The notes under the pieces are model-generated. The model was not told the origin of the DNA. It did no database searches and saw nothing but the letters and a program-made list of their open reading frames with translations. A program made the translations under genes and the position numbers. Below are positions 44,980 to 54,333 of a stretch of DNA of 64,000 nt, one piece after another; positions within the stretch are counted from its first letter, which is position 1, and each line of letters begins with the position of its first letter. This stretch comes from Microbacterium murale (GTDB lineage: Bacteria > Actinomycetota > Actinomycetes > Actinomycetales > Microbacteriaceae), in assembly GCF_014635185.1 (NCBI RefSeq), contig NZ_BMCM01000001.1, forward strand, positions 1,178,001 to 1,242,000, read 5' to 3'.

Positions 44980-46761
44980 TCAGCGCCCCATCGCCCGCTG
45001 TGCGGCGAGCCGGATCGGCGCGTTCGCTCCGCCGTAGCCGTCGTATCCTCCGCGCCGCTCGACCACCTCGAAGAACACATCACCGATCGTGCGCGTGTAG
45101 AAGTGGATGAACTCGCCCTCGGCATCGCGGTCGTAGAGCAGATCGAGCTCGCGCAGAGACGAGAGCAGCTCTTCAGAGAGACCGAACCGCGCCGACAGAT
45201 CGTCGTAGTAGTTCGCAGGGATGCGCAGGTGATCGATGCCGCGCTCCTTCGCGCGACGCGCGACCGTGAACACGTCGTCGCACCGCACCGCGATGTGCCT
45301 GGCTGGCGGCGCCGCCGTGGGAGGTGCGAGATTGATCGGCACGCGGACGATCCCGTCCGGAGTGCGCATGACCTGACTGCGGATCAGCCCCTGAGGTCCG
45401 GGCACATCTGCCGGCGGCTCCGCATGCAGCGACAGCGCGCTCGACATGAACAGCACCGCCTCGTCGAAGTCCTGCCACGCGTACGCGAGGTTGACGTGAT
45501 CGACTTCGCCGACCAGACCACCGACTGCCTCGGTGCCGCCATCGAACTCTTGCAGCCAGGAATCCTCGGCCGGCAGCGAACTCCAGAACACCTGAGTCCC
45601 GTCCGGCGCCGCGACACCGCGAAGGTCCTGCTCGCCTTCATACGTCCGGCGGAATATCTTCTGCGAACCCAGCGCGATCGCGCGATCGACGGCGGCCGCG
45701 GCATCCGGAACCTGCAGGCCGATCCCCGACAGCCGAGGTTCGTCGTGCCGCACCTGCTCGTTCAGGATCACGCGGGCGGAGCCCGCGCTCCACAGCCGAA
45801 CCGGCTTGCTGCGGTGGCGCCCCTCGAAGGCGAAGCCCAGCTGGGCGAGCAACTCGTCGACCTCGGCGAGATCCGTCCCGGCGACCTCCACGAAGTCGAG
45901 TGCCGACACCGGCTGAGCCGACCCGAGTCGGCCGTCGTCCCAGCCGTTTGCGGTCGCCGTCCGGTCGGCAAGCCACACCAGAGATCGCTGGGCATGCGCG
46001 GCCGTTCGCACTGTATCGGTCTGACGGAACGTGTCGTTGAACACCTCCAGCGACCAGGGGCCCGTGTACCCGGCGCGCACCACGTGCGTCATGAAGTCCA
46101 CCAGATCGAACGAACCCTCGCCGGGGAACAGTCGGTGGTGCCGGCTCCACGACAGCACATCCATGTCGAGCGCCGGAGCATCAGCGAGCTGCAGGAAGAA
46201 GATCTTCTCGGCGGGGATTCCCTCGATGCCGGCAGGGTCGTGCCCGCGCGAGAGGATATGGAAGCTGTCGAGGCAGATGCCGAGGTTCGGTCGATCCGCG
46301 CGCTGCACGATCGACCACGTACGACGGTAGTCATCCACGAATCGACCCCAGGCGAGCGCCTCATAGGCGAGGCGGATGCCGTGCACCGCTGCCCTGTCCG
46401 CAAGCTCACCCAGCTGCCGCGCTGCCACCTCGTCATCGTCGATCGTGGCCGTGCCCACGTTGCTGCACACCAGCATCAGATCGGTGCCGAGCCGGTTCAT
46501 GATCTCGAACTTCGCCTCGGCGCGACGAAGGGTGTCCGCGAACACGTCGTCGGAGACGCCCTCGGCATCGCGGAACGGCTGGAACATGTCGATCCGCAGC
46601 CCGAGCCGCTCGCACAGCGCGCGGATCTCCTCCGGCGACTCCGGCGCGGCGATGAGATCGGCATCCATGATCTCGACGCCGTCGAAGCCTGCTTCAGCGC
46701 AGGCGTGGAGTTTGTCTACGAGCCCTCCGGACAGGCAGACAGAAGCGATTGAGGTGTGCAT
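44980..46761 (-). CDS. quiC: 3-dehydroshikimate dehydratase (fused TIM barrel and HPPD-like domain)
   Basis: A 593-residue fusion. Residues 1-270 are a sugar-phosphate isomerase/epimerase TIM barrel with metal ligands in FDGVEIMDADL, LGICLDSFHILSRGHD and GPWSLEVFNDTF. Residues about 285-590 are a 4-hydroxyphenylpyruvate-dioxygenase-like VOC module with IDHVNLAY-type and FFEVVERRGGYDGYG strands. This is the architecture of bacterial QuiC enzymes that convert 3-dehydroshikimate to protocatechuate. ATG 46761 is the start; the frame extends far upstream only because it shadows the TRAP genes. Divergent from the TRAP/shikimate operon across two operators. Confidence 0.9.
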   Translation of the reverse strand: MHTSIASVCLSGGLVDKLHACAEAGFDGVEIMDADLIAAPESPEEIRALCERLGLRIDMFQPFRDAEGVSDDVFADTLRRAEAKFEIMNRLGTDLMLVCSNVGTATIDDDEVAARQLGELADRAAVHGIRLAYEALAWGRFVDDYRRTWSIVQRADRPNLGICLDSFHILSRGHDPAGIEGIPAEKIFFLQLADAPALDMDVLSWSRHHRLFPGEGSFDLVDFMTHVVRAGYTGPWSLEVFNDTFRQTDTVRTAAHAQRSLVWLADRTATANGWDDGRLGSAQPVSALDFVEVAGTDLAEVDELLAQLGFAFEGRHRSKPVRLWSAGSARVILNEQVRHDEPRLSGIGLQVPDAAAAVDRAIALGSQKIFRRTYEGEQDLRGVAAPDGTQVFWSSLPAEDSWLQEFDGGTEAVGGLVGEVDHVNLAYAWQDFDEAVLFMSSALSLHAEPPADVPGPQGLIRSQVMRTPDGIVRVPINLAPPTAAPPARHIAVRCDDVFTVARRAKERGIDHLRIPANYYDDLSARFGLSEELLSSLRELDLLYDRDAEGEFIHFYTRTIGDVFFEVVERRGGYDGYGGANAPIRLAAQRAMGR

Positions 46762-46768
46762 GGCAGTG

Positions 46769-46833
46769 AACGTACCAGTTTGTACATTAATTTCCCAGAG
46801 GTATTGCCGAATCAATGTACCAACCAGTACATT
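46769..46833. promoter_or_regulatory. Paired TetR-type operators between quiC and the TRAP operon
   Basis: AATGTACCAACCAGTACATT (46814-46833) is a perfect inverted repeat with 7-base arms and a 6-base centre. AACGTACCAGTTTGTACATT (46769-46788) is the same with one arm mismatch. The centres are 45 bases apart. On the plus strand TTGCCG and TACATT flank the second site as a possible promoter. The TetR protein at 51701 is the likely binder. Confidence 0.7.
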
Positions 46834-46872
46834 CAGTTCCAGTACCCGATCCACCGAGCACAAAGGCGTCTC

Positions 46873-47421
46873 GTGACCCCACAAGAGCAACCTCCCGCCA
46901 CCGGCATCCTGCACCGGGTGGCCCGCATCATCACCGTGATCGAGCTCACCATCGGCGCGGTCGCCGTGCTGATGATCCTCGTCCTGGTCTTCTACCAGGC
47001 CCTGCAGCGCTACCTGCCGTTCGAGAGCCTGGCGTGGACGGGCGAACTCGCCCGCTTCGCGCTGCTCTGGGCGACCTTCGCAGCGATGGGCCTCCTTGTC
47101 ACGAGTCGTGGCCACATCGCCTTGGAGCTCGTCGACTCGATCCGCAACCCCATGATCGTGCGCATCATCCAGGCGTTCGCACTGCTCGTGGTGGCCGCAG
47201 CTGCAATCGGTCTGTCGCTCGAAGCATGGGCGCTCATCTCGACGCAGGGCATCGTGAAGTCTCCGGTGCTGCGCCTCCCGATGTCGTGGGTATACATCCC
47301 GGTGTTCATCGGCACAGTCAGCACAACGGTGCGCGCGCTCATCTCCGCCGCCGATGTCGCCCTCCACGGGCCGAAAGCCGCCGACATCGAAGACGACCAG
47401 GTCGAGGTGGCAGGACTGTGA
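46873..47421 (+). CDS. dctQ: TRAP transporter small permease (DctQ)
   Basis: A 182-residue protein with four hydrophobic segments. LVFYQALQRYLPFESLAWTG followed by ELARFALLWATFAAMGLLV is the DctQ signature. GTG 46873 is chosen, with AAGG six bases before it; the frame upstream includes the operators and is not coding-like. It overlaps dctM by four bases. It belongs to a sodium-driven uptake system with the binding protein at 49639. Confidence 0.9.
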   Translation: MTPQEQPPATGILHRVARIITVIELTIGAVAVLMILVLVFYQALQRYLPFESLAWTGELARFALLWATFAAMGLLVTSRGHIALELVDSIRNPMIVRIIQAFALLVVAAAAIGLSLEAWALISTQGIVKSPVLRLPMSWVYIPVFIGTVSTTVRALISAADVALHGPKAADIEDDQVEVAGL

Positions 47422-48692
47422 CTCTTCTTCTCCTCGCCCTCGCGATCGCCCTCCTGCTGGCACTGCGCGTGCCTGTGCCCTTCGCCTTCCTCGGCCCGTC
47501 GCTGGTCTACATGGCCATGGAGGGGCAGTCGCTCGGCATGGCGCTGCGCACCGTGACCAACGCCGCCAGCAGCTTCCCGCTGCTCGCCGTGCCGCTGTTC
47601 ATCTTCCTCGGTGCGCTCGCCAACCATGCCGGGATCGCTGATCGGCTGTTCCGCTTCGCTCAGGCGGGGCTCGCGAACATCCGCGGCAACCTCGGCTACG
47701 TGACCGTCGGCACCAGCGTCGGCTTCGCCTGGATGAGCGGCTCCGCCGTCGCGGATGCCGCCGCCCTCGGCAAGGTGCAGATCCCCGCCATGATCCGTGC
47801 AGGCTACGGCCGCCGGTTCGCCACCGGGATCTCGGCGACTTCCGCACTCATCGCCCCGGTCATGCCACCGAGCATTCCCGCGGTGATCTACGCCGGACTC
47901 GCCGCCGTCTCCACCGGTGCGCTGTTCGCGGCATCCGTCATCCCCGCACTGCTCATGGCGACCGGTCTGTGCATCGTCGTCTGGGTGCTCGTGAGGCGGA
48001 TGCCGAACGTCAAGAAGGGTCGATTCGATCGTGCCGAGTTCGTCGCGTCGACGAAGGGAGTGATCCTGCCGCTCGTCGCGCCGATCATCATCCTCGGAGG
48101 AATCCTCGGCGGTCTCTTCACGCCCACCGAGGCGGCGGCGGTCGGTGTCGTCTACATCATCGTCGTGGGTCTGCTCCAGCGTTCGCTGAGTCTGAAGAGC
48201 TTCGTCAAGGCGCTGACCGAGACCGTCACGACGACCGCGTCGATCATGATCATCGTCGCTTCGGCCTCGCTGCTCGGCTACATTCTCGCCAAGGAGCGCC
48301 TGCCGCAGATGCTGACCGAGCTGGTGTTCGCGATCAGCGACAGCCCCACTGTGTTCCTGATCCTCGTCACCGTGCTCATGCTGATTCTCGGCACGGTGAT
48401 CGATGCGACGGCGATCCTCGTGCTGACTGTGCCGATCATCCTCCCGATCGGCAACCAGATCGGCGTCGATCCGATCGTGCTCGGCGTGCTCATGATCCTC
48501 TCGCTCATGATCGGCCTGCTCACCCCGCCGGTCGGAACGGTGCTGTTCGTGACCGCGGCGGTGTCGAAGACGCGCATCGGCGAGGTGTTCCGCGGGTGTC
48601 TGCCGTTCATCATCCCGCTGCTCGTGATCTGCGTGCTCATCATCGCGTTCCCGAGCGCCGTGATGTGGCTGCCGGGGGTGCTGGGCCTGTGA
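47418..48692 (+). CDS. dctM: TRAP transporter large permease (DctM)
   Basis: A 424-residue membrane protein with about eleven hydrophobic segments. VPLFIFLGALANHAGIADRL, ATGISATSALIAPVMPPSIP and GGILGGLFTPTEAAAVGVVY are conserved in DctM. GTG 47418 overlaps the end of dctQ, and the stop overlaps the shikimate dehydrogenase start. With DctQ and DctP it likely imports shikimate, quinate or 3-dehydroshikimate; the substrate is inferred from neighbours. Confidence 0.93.
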   Translation: MTLLLLALAIALLLALRVPVPFAFLGPSLVYMAMEGQSLGMALRTVTNAASSFPLLAVPLFIFLGALANHAGIADRLFRFAQAGLANIRGNLGYVTVGTSVGFAWMSGSAVADAAALGKVQIPAMIRAGYGRRFATGISATSALIAPVMPPSIPAVIYAGLAAVSTGALFAASVIPALLMATGLCIVVWVLVRRMPNVKKGRFDRAEFVASTKGVILPLVAPIIILGGILGGLFTPTEAAAVGVVYIIVVGLLQRSLSLKSFVKALTETVTTTASIMIIVASASLLGYILAKERLPQMLTELVFAISDSPTVFLILVTVLMLILGTVIDATAILVLTVPIILPIGNQIGVDPIVLGVLMILSLMIGLLTPPVGTVLFVTAAVSKTRIGEVFRGCLPFIIPLLVICVLIIAFPSAVMWLPGVLGL

Positions 48693-49642
48693 CGATCGGC
48701 ACCCCTCTCGCTCGCCGTCGAGCCGTGCTGATCGGCTTGATCGGCGAGGGCGTCACCCCGTCGCTGTCACCGCCGATGCACGAGTCCGAGGGCGCCAGGC
48801 ACGGGATGAACTATGTCTATCGCACGATCGATCTCGCGCCGGACGAGGGAACGACCGCGTCGCTGCGCACGCTGCTCGCCGCCGCGCGACGGCTCGGATT
48901 CAATGGCCTGAACATCACTCACCCCGTCAAGCAGGCGATCATTCCGCTGCTCGACGAGCTCAGCGACAGTGCGCGCGCGGTCGGCGCGGTCAACACGGTG
49001 GTGTTCACGGATGCCGGGACCATGGGCCACAACACCGACGTCACAGGTTTCGCGGCCGCCCTGAAAGACGCGTTCGGCGATGAGGAGCTTCGACGCGTCG
49101 TGCTCTTCGGCACGGGAGGTGCGGGCTCGGCCGTCGCCACGGCGCTGGCACAGCATCCGATCGGGGAACTCGTGCTCATCGATCAGGTGCGAGAACGCGC
49201 CGCCGGGCTCGCGGATCAGGTGCGCGCCCTGACGACGGCGACGGTCCGTGCGGGCGCCGTCGACGACCTACCCGCCCTCATCGCCGACACCCATCTGATC
49301 ATCAACGCGACCCCAGTCGGCATGGCCGCCCATCCAGGAACCCCGTTCGATACGGCGCTGCTGCCGGACGGAATCCGCGTCGCAGACATCGTGTACCGAC
49401 CGGCCGACACGGCGTTGCTGCAGGCGGCCCGCGCGCGCGGCATCCGCACCATGTCGGGGCTGGGGATGGCCATGCATCAGGCCGCCGACGCATTCGAGAT
49501 CTTCACGGGCGAGCGCGCAGACCGCACGGCCATGCTCGCCGACCTCGACCATCTGGTGGCCGCAGAGGCGGCCGCACCAGCTGGCCCCGCGACACCAGAC
49601 GCAACACCCGAAACAGCACCAGAAAGAGGAGAGAACCGATGA
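48689..49642 (+). CDS. Shikimate/quinate dehydrogenase family protein
   Basis: A 317-residue AroE-family enzyme. SLSPPMHESEGARHGMNYVY binds shikimate, GLNITHPVKQ has the catalytic lysine, and FGTGGAGSAVATALAQH is the Rossmann loop. The C-terminus adds an Ala/Pro-rich tail of about 25 residues. D in LIDQVRE at the end of strand 2 suggests NAD rather than NADP, as in catabolic enzymes. It would oxidise imported shikimate (or quinate) to the 3-dehydro form for the dehydratase. GTG start overlapping dctM. Confidence 0.9.
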   Translation: MTIGTPLARRRAVLIGLIGEGVTPSLSPPMHESEGARHGMNYVYRTIDLAPDEGTTASLRTLLAAARRLGFNGLNITHPVKQAIIPLLDELSDSARAVGAVNTVVFTDAGTMGHNTDVTGFAAALKDAFGDEELRRVVLFGTGGAGSAVATALAQHPIGELVLIDQVRERAAGLADQVRALTTATVRAGAVDDLPALIADTHLIINATPVGMAAHPGTPFDTALLPDGIRVADIVYRPADTALLQAARARGIRTMSGLGMAMHQAADAFEIFTGERADRTAMLADLDHLVAAEAAAPAGPATPDATPETAPERGENR

Positions 49643-50670
49643 ACGCAAGACGCACGCGGCGAACGATGTGGATCGCCCTTGCCGCAGCACCAGCGATGAT
49701 GCTGGTCGCCTGCTCCGGAACCGGAGGCGGCGCTACCGGCGACGGAGGCGATGCCGGCGCGACGCAGAAGCTCACACTCGCCCACAGCTACAACGAAGAT
49801 CAGCCGCAGCATCGCTGCGGCGCACAGGTGATCGCGGATGAGGTCGCTGCGGCGGATGTCGGATTGGAGATCGAGATCTTCCCGTCCAGCCAGCTCGGCG
49901 GCGACGCCGACCGCATCGCCTCCGTCGCCTCGGGCGACATCGACATCGACATCCAGGGCGCCTCGGCGCTCGGCGCCGTCTACGAGCCGATCAGCGTGCT
50001 CGACGCCGCCTATGCGTTCGACGACGCCGATCACCTCGCCGCCTTCATGGCCAGCGATGCCTCCGACACCGTCACCGAGGCGTTCGAGGAGGCATCCGGC
50101 GTTCATACCCTCGGCGCATGGTCGGCTGGCGCCCGCCAGTTCACGGCGAACACCGCCATCCGCACGCCGGAGGATCTCGAAGGTCTGCGCATGCGCTTCC
50201 CCGGGTCGCCGCAGTTCCTCATGAACGCCAAGGCGCTCGGCGCCACGGCGACTGAGGTCGCTTACGAGGAGCTCTACCTCGCGCTGCAGCAGGGCACGGT
50301 CGACGGCCAGGAGAACCCGATCACCAACATCGTGGCCTCGAACCTCAAAGAGGTGCAGGACTACGTCAGCATGAGCTCCCACCAGCTGAACACCAACCTC
50401 GTCATCATGGGACCGATCTGGGGCGAGCTCAGCGAAGAGCAGCAGGAAGCGCTGACGGCTGCGACCGAGAAGGCCGTCGCCGAGGTCACCACCTGCGTCG
50501 CCGAAGACGAGGAGACGGTCCTCGAGGAGTGGCGCACCGGTGGTGAGTGGGAGGTCATCGAGGACGTCGACCGCGACGCGTTCAGCGAGAAGGCGGAGGA
50601 GTACCTCTCGAAAACCCTCACCGGCGACTCGCTCGCTGTGTACGAGGCCATCCGCTCGACCTCCGAGTGA
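49639..50670 (+). CDS. dctP: TRAP transporter substrate-binding lipoprotein (DctP)
   Basis: A 343-residue extracytoplasmic binding protein. The signal peptide has a lipobox ending at Cys 25 (MLVACSG). LTLAHSYNEDQPQHRCGAQV and FTANTAIRTPEDLEGLRMRF, the latter with the carboxylate-binding arginine, are DctP features. VDGQENPITNI is also conserved. It overlaps the shikimate dehydrogenase gene by four bases and supplies ligand to DctQM. Confidence 0.93.
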   Translation: MNARRTRRTMWIALAAAPAMMLVACSGTGGGATGDGGDAGATQKLTLAHSYNEDQPQHRCGAQVIADEVAAADVGLEIEIFPSSQLGGDADRIASVASGDIDIDIQGASALGAVYEPISVLDAAYAFDDADHLAAFMASDASDTVTEAFEEASGVHTLGAWSAGARQFTANTAIRTPEDLEGLRMRFPGSPQFLMNAKALGATATEVAYEELYLALQQGTVDGQENPITNIVASNLKEVQDYVSMSSHQLNTNLVIMGPIWGELSEEQQEALTAATEKAVAEVTTCVAEDEETVLEEWRTGGEWEVIEDVDRDAFSEKAEEYLSKTLTGDSLAVYEAIRSTSE

Positions 50671-50679
50671 GCTGACTGC

Positions 50680-51654
50680 GTGGCGCGTTCGGTCCCGACG
50701 TTCACGGGCCAGGTTGACGGCGATGGACTAGGGGTGACCCTCATCCACGAGCACATCTTCGTCACCGACCCTGAACTCGACGTCAATATGCCTCATCCGG
50801 AATGGGATGAGCAGGCGTGCATCGAACGCGCCGTGCAGACCCTCTCGTCGTTGTACGAGCGCGGCGTGCGAACCGTCGTGGACCTCACGGTGATCGGGCT
50901 CGGGCGGGACGTGCGCCGCGTCGCCGAGGTCGCCGCGCGCGTGCCGGTGCAGATCGTGGCGGCGACCGGATGCTACGCGTCATCCGTGCTGCCCCCGTTC
51001 TTCTGCCTGAACGGGCCGGGGCTCGTCGTCGACGGCCCCGACCCGCTCATCGACCTCTTCATCGGAGACATCACGCGCGGGATCGCCCGAACGCAGGTGC
51101 GTGCCGGGATGATCAAGATCGCGTCGGACGGTGCGGGACTGACCCCGGACGTCGAGCGGGTGTTCGGGGCGGCCGCCGCGGCGCACCTGCGCACCGGCGT
51201 GCCGATCACGACGCATTCGGATGCCGCGGCGCGGGGCGGCACCGCGCAGCAGGACGCGCTGGCACGACTGGGCGTGCCGCTCGACCGCGTCGTGATCGGG
51301 CACAGCGGTGACTCGCTCGACCTCTCGTACCTCCGAGCGCTCGCCGATCGCGGCTCGTACCTGGGCTTCGATCGATTCGGCATGGAGCACGTGGGACGCG
51401 ATGCGGATCGCATCCGGATGCTGATCGCACTGCTCGATGCCGGGTACGTGGATCGCCTCGTGCTGTCGCACGATGCGGCGGTGTTCAGCCGCGTGACACC
51501 GCCGTCGTGGCGGAAGGAGCATGTGCCGAACTGGCATATGACCCACCTGTTCGACACCGTGCTGCCGCAACTGCGCGCGGCCGGCGTGGATGACGCCACT
51601 CTGCATCGGCTGATGGTGGTGAATCCGCGGCGAGTGCTGACGGGTGGGGCATGA
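50680..51654 (+). CDS. Phosphotriesterase-family metal hydrolase
   Basis: A 324-residue TIM-barrel amidohydrolase. Metal ligands are visible in order: HEH at 23-25, K in MIKIASDGAG, H in PITTHSDA, H in VVIGHSGD and D in LVLSHDAAVF. Start is GTG 50680, nine bases after dctP. In this context it may be a lactonase or esterase acting on quinate/shikimate conjugates; the substrate cannot be read. Confidence 0.88.
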   Translation: MARSVPTFTGQVDGDGLGVTLIHEHIFVTDPELDVNMPHPEWDEQACIERAVQTLSSLYERGVRTVVDLTVIGLGRDVRRVAEVAARVPVQIVAATGCYASSVLPPFFCLNGPGLVVDGPDPLIDLFIGDITRGIARTQVRAGMIKIASDGAGLTPDVERVFGAAAAAHLRTGVPITTHSDAAARGGTAQQDALARLGVPLDRVVIGHSGDSLDLSYLRALADRGSYLGFDRFGMEHVGRDADRIRMLIALLDAGYVDRLVLSHDAAVFSRVTPPSWRKEHVPNWHMTHLFDTVLPQLRAAGVDDATLHRLMVVNPRRVLTGGA

Positions 51655-51700
51655 TGTGTGCACAGCCAAACGCTCGCCGTGTCGAGGGAAACGAGAGACG

Positions 51701-52351
51701 ATGACGAACAGCGTGACCGAGCCGGTCGTGCGAAAGCGCGATGCCGAGCGGACCCGCGCCGAGCTGCTCGAAGTCGCCACCGAGGCCTTCGCCGAATCAG
51801 GCTACGCCGGCACGCGCGTCGACGAGATCGCCGAACGCACGAAGACGACGAAGCGGATGATCTACTACTACTTCGGCGGCAAGGAGCAGCTCTACCTCGC
51901 GGTGCTGGAGAACGCCTATCGCGGCATCCGCGAGAAGGAGCAGTCGATCCACGCGGGTGATCTGGCGCCGGTGGAAGCGCTGCGGCAGATCGCCGAACTG
52001 ACGTACGACCATCATCGCAATCACTCCGACTTCATCCGCCTGGTGTCGATCGAGAACATCCACCACGGCGAGTTCATCAAGCGTCTCGATGGCCTGCGCA
52101 CGGTGAACCAACCGGCCGTCGCCGTGCTGGAGACCGTACTCGAGCGCGGACGCGCCGAGGGGAGCGTGCGGGCAGACGTCGATGCGCTCGACGTGCACCT
52201 GCTGATCAGCTCGTACTGCTTCTTCCAGGTCGCCAACCAGCACACCTTCGGCTACCTCTTCGACCGCGACCTGCTCGCCGAGGATCGCCGGGAGCACTTC
52301 CGATCCATGATCGGCGACGTCGTCGTGGCGTGGTTGACGGCTGAGGTGTGA
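51701..52351 (+). CDS. TetR-family regulator of the shikimate locus
   Basis: A 216-residue TetR protein. The HTH is ATEAFAESGYAGTRVDEIAE through TTKRMIYYYFGGKEQLYLAV. ATG 51701 is preceded by GAGGGAAACGAGAG. It is the last gene in the TRAP-shikimate operon, which fits autoregulation through the paired GTACnnnnnnGTAC operators at 46769-46833. The ligand may be an intermediate such as 3-dehydroshikimate or protocatechuate. Confidence 0.92.
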   Translation: MTNSVTEPVVRKRDAERTRAELLEVATEAFAESGYAGTRVDEIAERTKTTKRMIYYYFGGKEQLYLAVLENAYRGIREKEQSIHAGDLAPVEALRQIAELTYDHHRNHSDFIRLVSIENIHHGEFIKRLDGLRTVNQPAVAVLETVLERGRAEGSVRADVDALDVHLLISSYCFFQVANQHTFGYLFDRDLLAEDRREHFRSMIGDVVVAWLTAEV

Positions 52352-52362
52352 CGACCGGCGGG

Positions 52363-53121
52363 TCAGATCATTCGGCGCAACGCCTCTTCCAGCGAGATGC
52401 CCTGAGCCTCGGCGCGGGTGCGAAGGCGGGACAGCTCAGTGGGCGATAGCGTCAGGTGGATCTCGACCGGCGCCACGTCGGCCGTATCGTCCAGACCGTC
52501 GAGCAGATCGGATGCTTCGGCCCACAGTGGCAGCGTCATCGGGGTGCCGGACCCTTCGACAAGCTCAGGGACCGGCTGGTGTGCGGGCTCAGGGAGCGAC
52601 GGGCCTGCTGCCGCGGCCACTGCGGCCGATGCGGCGACGGCGGCTCCGGCATCCGTCGCCATCGTGAACCCTGGTCCGCGTCGCGGTTCCTGCTTCGCCT
52701 GATAGGCCTTCGCCGCCGCGTTCGCGCGTTCGTCGGCGGCCTCGTTGAGGTCGTGGCCGGCATGCCCCTTGACCCACTCGAACCGCACGTCGCGGCCGCG
52801 CATCGCCTCATCCAACGACTCCATCAGCTCGCGGTTGAGCACCGGGGCGCCATCGGCCTTGCGCCATCCGCGGCGCTTCCATCCCGGCATCCACTTGGTG
52901 ATCGAGTCGATCACGTACTTGCTGTCGCACATGATCAGCAGCGGCTCGTCGGTCCCGGCTGAGGCACGCAGCAGTTCGAGCACGGCCTGCAGCTCGCCCT
53001 GGTTGTTGGTGCCGTGCGGTGACCCGCCCGCCGCCCAGTTCGCGTCGTCGATGTACCAGGCCCAGCCATTCGGGCCGGGGTTGCCCAGGGCGGAGCCGTC
53101 TGCGGCGGCGATGATCGTCAT
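52363..53121 (-). CDS. rnhA: Ribonuclease HI with C-terminal ribbon-helix-helix-like tail
   Basis: A 252-residue protein. The RNase H domain (1-140) has acidic residues in AAADGSALGNPGPNG, NNQGELQAV and CDSKYVID and ends with VKGHAGHDLNEAADERANA. An Ala/Pro linker follows (about 150-200). The last 45 residues (IHLTLSPTELSRLRTRAEAQ, then a short helix) look like a ribbon-helix-helix. The enzyme degrades RNA in RNA-DNA hybrids. A common intergenic-type repeat sits in frame inside the linker (PELVEG). Confidence 0.93.
   Translation of the reverse strand: MTIIAAADGSALGNPGPNGWAWYIDDANWAAGGSPHGTNNQGELQAVLELLRASAGTDEPLLIMCDSKYVIDSITKWMPGWKRRGWRKADGAPVLNRELMESLDEAMRGRDVRFEWVKGHAGHDLNEAADERANAAAKAYQAKQEPRRGPGFTMATDAGAAVAASAAVAAAAGPSLPEPAHQPVPELVEGSGTPMTLPLWAEASDLLDGLDDTADVAPVEIHLTLSPTELSRLRTRAEAQGISLEEALRRMI
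52552..52570. repeat. Short interspersed repeat inside rnhA
   Basis: CCCTTCGACAAGCTCAGGG, a near-palindrome that I know as a frequent dispersed repeat in many high-GC genomes. Here it encodes PELVEG in the rnhA linker. Confidence 0.6.
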
Positions 53122-53143
53122 CCTTCAACCGTATCGGCGATGA

Positions 53144-53635
53144 CTACTGCCATTCGATCGCCACGATCGTCGTGCGCACCACACCGCCTTCCGCCGGAGA
53201 CTCGTACCTGACCGGCATCCCAGGGTGCTTCACCGAGAACCAGAACGTCGCGGCTTCCGCTTCCGGGGTTTCGCGCACGTCATAGCGAAGGCAGTCGACC
53301 GTGCCGATCGGCAGCGACAGCGTCTCACTCGACAGCACGGTGCGATCTGCCGGGAACGCGGCGTGCGCCTGCAGATCCCGCCACGCCACCCGCGCACTGG
53401 AGATCTCGCCCTGGACGACTCCGTCCGCGCCGGAACTCCACCGATCGAGGGTCGCGCCGTCGGCATCCGTCTCGCGAAAACGGTTCACGCGGAACTGCTG
53501 AGATCCCTGCGGCTCTTCGACCAGAACGCGGATCGTCTTGCCATTGCCGGTCGCCGCACGGATCTCATCAGCGGTGAAGGGCGTCGCAAGGAGACCAGGG
53601 CCGATGACATGAGCGTCGGGTTCGGAATCGATCAT
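53144..53635 (-). CDS. Unknown conserved-looking protein
   Basis: A 163-residue protein starting MIDSEPDAHVIGPGLLATPF. No signal peptide, membrane segment or catalytic motif is seen. The pattern of hydrophobic and polar residues suggests a beta-rich single domain (CLRYDVRETPEAEAATFWFS). I chose ATG 53635 over 53680 because the extra residues are basic and lack a ribosome binding site. It is monocistronic, downstream of nothing obvious, 23 bases from rnhA. Confidence 0.65.
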   Translation of the reverse strand: MIDSEPDAHVIGPGLLATPFTADEIRAATGNGKTIRVLVEEPQGSQQFRVNRFRETDADGATLDRWSSGADGVVQGEISSARVAWRDLQAHAAFPADRTVLSSETLSLPIGTVDCLRYDVRETPEAEAATFWFSVKHPGMPVRYESPAEGGVVRTTIVAIEWQ

Positions 53636-53738
53636 GGTCCCATTCTGCCGTCGAGGCTCGCGGGCATGGGATGCGCTCACGCCCGATCTCGTCGAGGAAG
53701 TAGTCGGTGCTCTCCGGATAGCTCGTGTCAGGAAGACG

Positions 53739-54296
53739 CTACCGCAGCATCGAAAGGAGGTGAGCGGCGACCTGCGCGGGCGTGAGGGCGGTCATCGCCG
53801 GCAGATGCAGCACGTACCGCGCGAAGATCACCCCGACGATCGCGGTCGCCATGCGTCTGGCGCGTTCCTGTCCGAATTCCGTGGCCAGCGCGGTGAACAC
53901 GGTGTTCTGCAAGTACGACATCAGCGCGGGTGAGCGCTCATCACCGGTCGCGAGGCGGCGGGCGAATTCGACGAGCCGTGCACCGTTGTCGGGATGCTCC
54001 CACACCCGGACGAGTCCGTGCACGAGCCGGGCCAGGTCGATGTGTCCGTCCTCATCCGTCGCCGCCGCGACCACCTGATGCGGCGCCGCCCGCAACGACA
54101 CGGCCGCCGCGACGAGCGCGTCACGTGAGCCGAAATGGTAATTGACCAGGGAGTGACTCACGCCCACCTCGGCTGCCAGCGCTCGCGTGGATATCGAAGG
54201 CAGGTCGCCCGCCTCGAAGTGCGCATGGGCAGCATCCAACAGGCGTCGGCGAGCCGTGGCATCCCCGCGCGGACGGCCTGCGCGTTTATTGACCAT
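53739..54296 (-). CDS. TetR-family regulator
   Basis: A 185-residue TetR protein starting MVNKRAGRPRGDATARRRLL. The HTH includes ISTRALAAEVGVSHSLVNYH and FGSRDALVAAAV. It is divergent from an FAD monooxygenase gene with only 37 bases between starts, so it almost certainly controls that gene. Confidence 0.9.
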   Translation of the reverse strand: MVNKRAGRPRGDATARRRLLDAAHAHFEAGDLPSISTRALAAEVGVSHSLVNYHFGSRDALVAAAVSLRAAPHQVVAAATDEDGHIDLARLVHGLVRVWEHPDNGARLVEFARRLATGDERSPALMSYLQNTVFTALATEFGQERARRMATAIVGVIFARYVLHLPAMTALTPAQVAAHLLSMLR

Positions 54297-54333
54297 GCTC
54301 GCATCCTGGCACGCGCCGAGGGATCGTGGACCC

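Noticed and set aside
46762-47463. Long N-terminal extension of the QuiC-like frame to 827 residues
   Set aside because: The extension is opposite the TRAP permease genes, is histidine/aspartate/arginine-rich and crosses both operators; the ATG at 46761 begins a normal TIM barrel.
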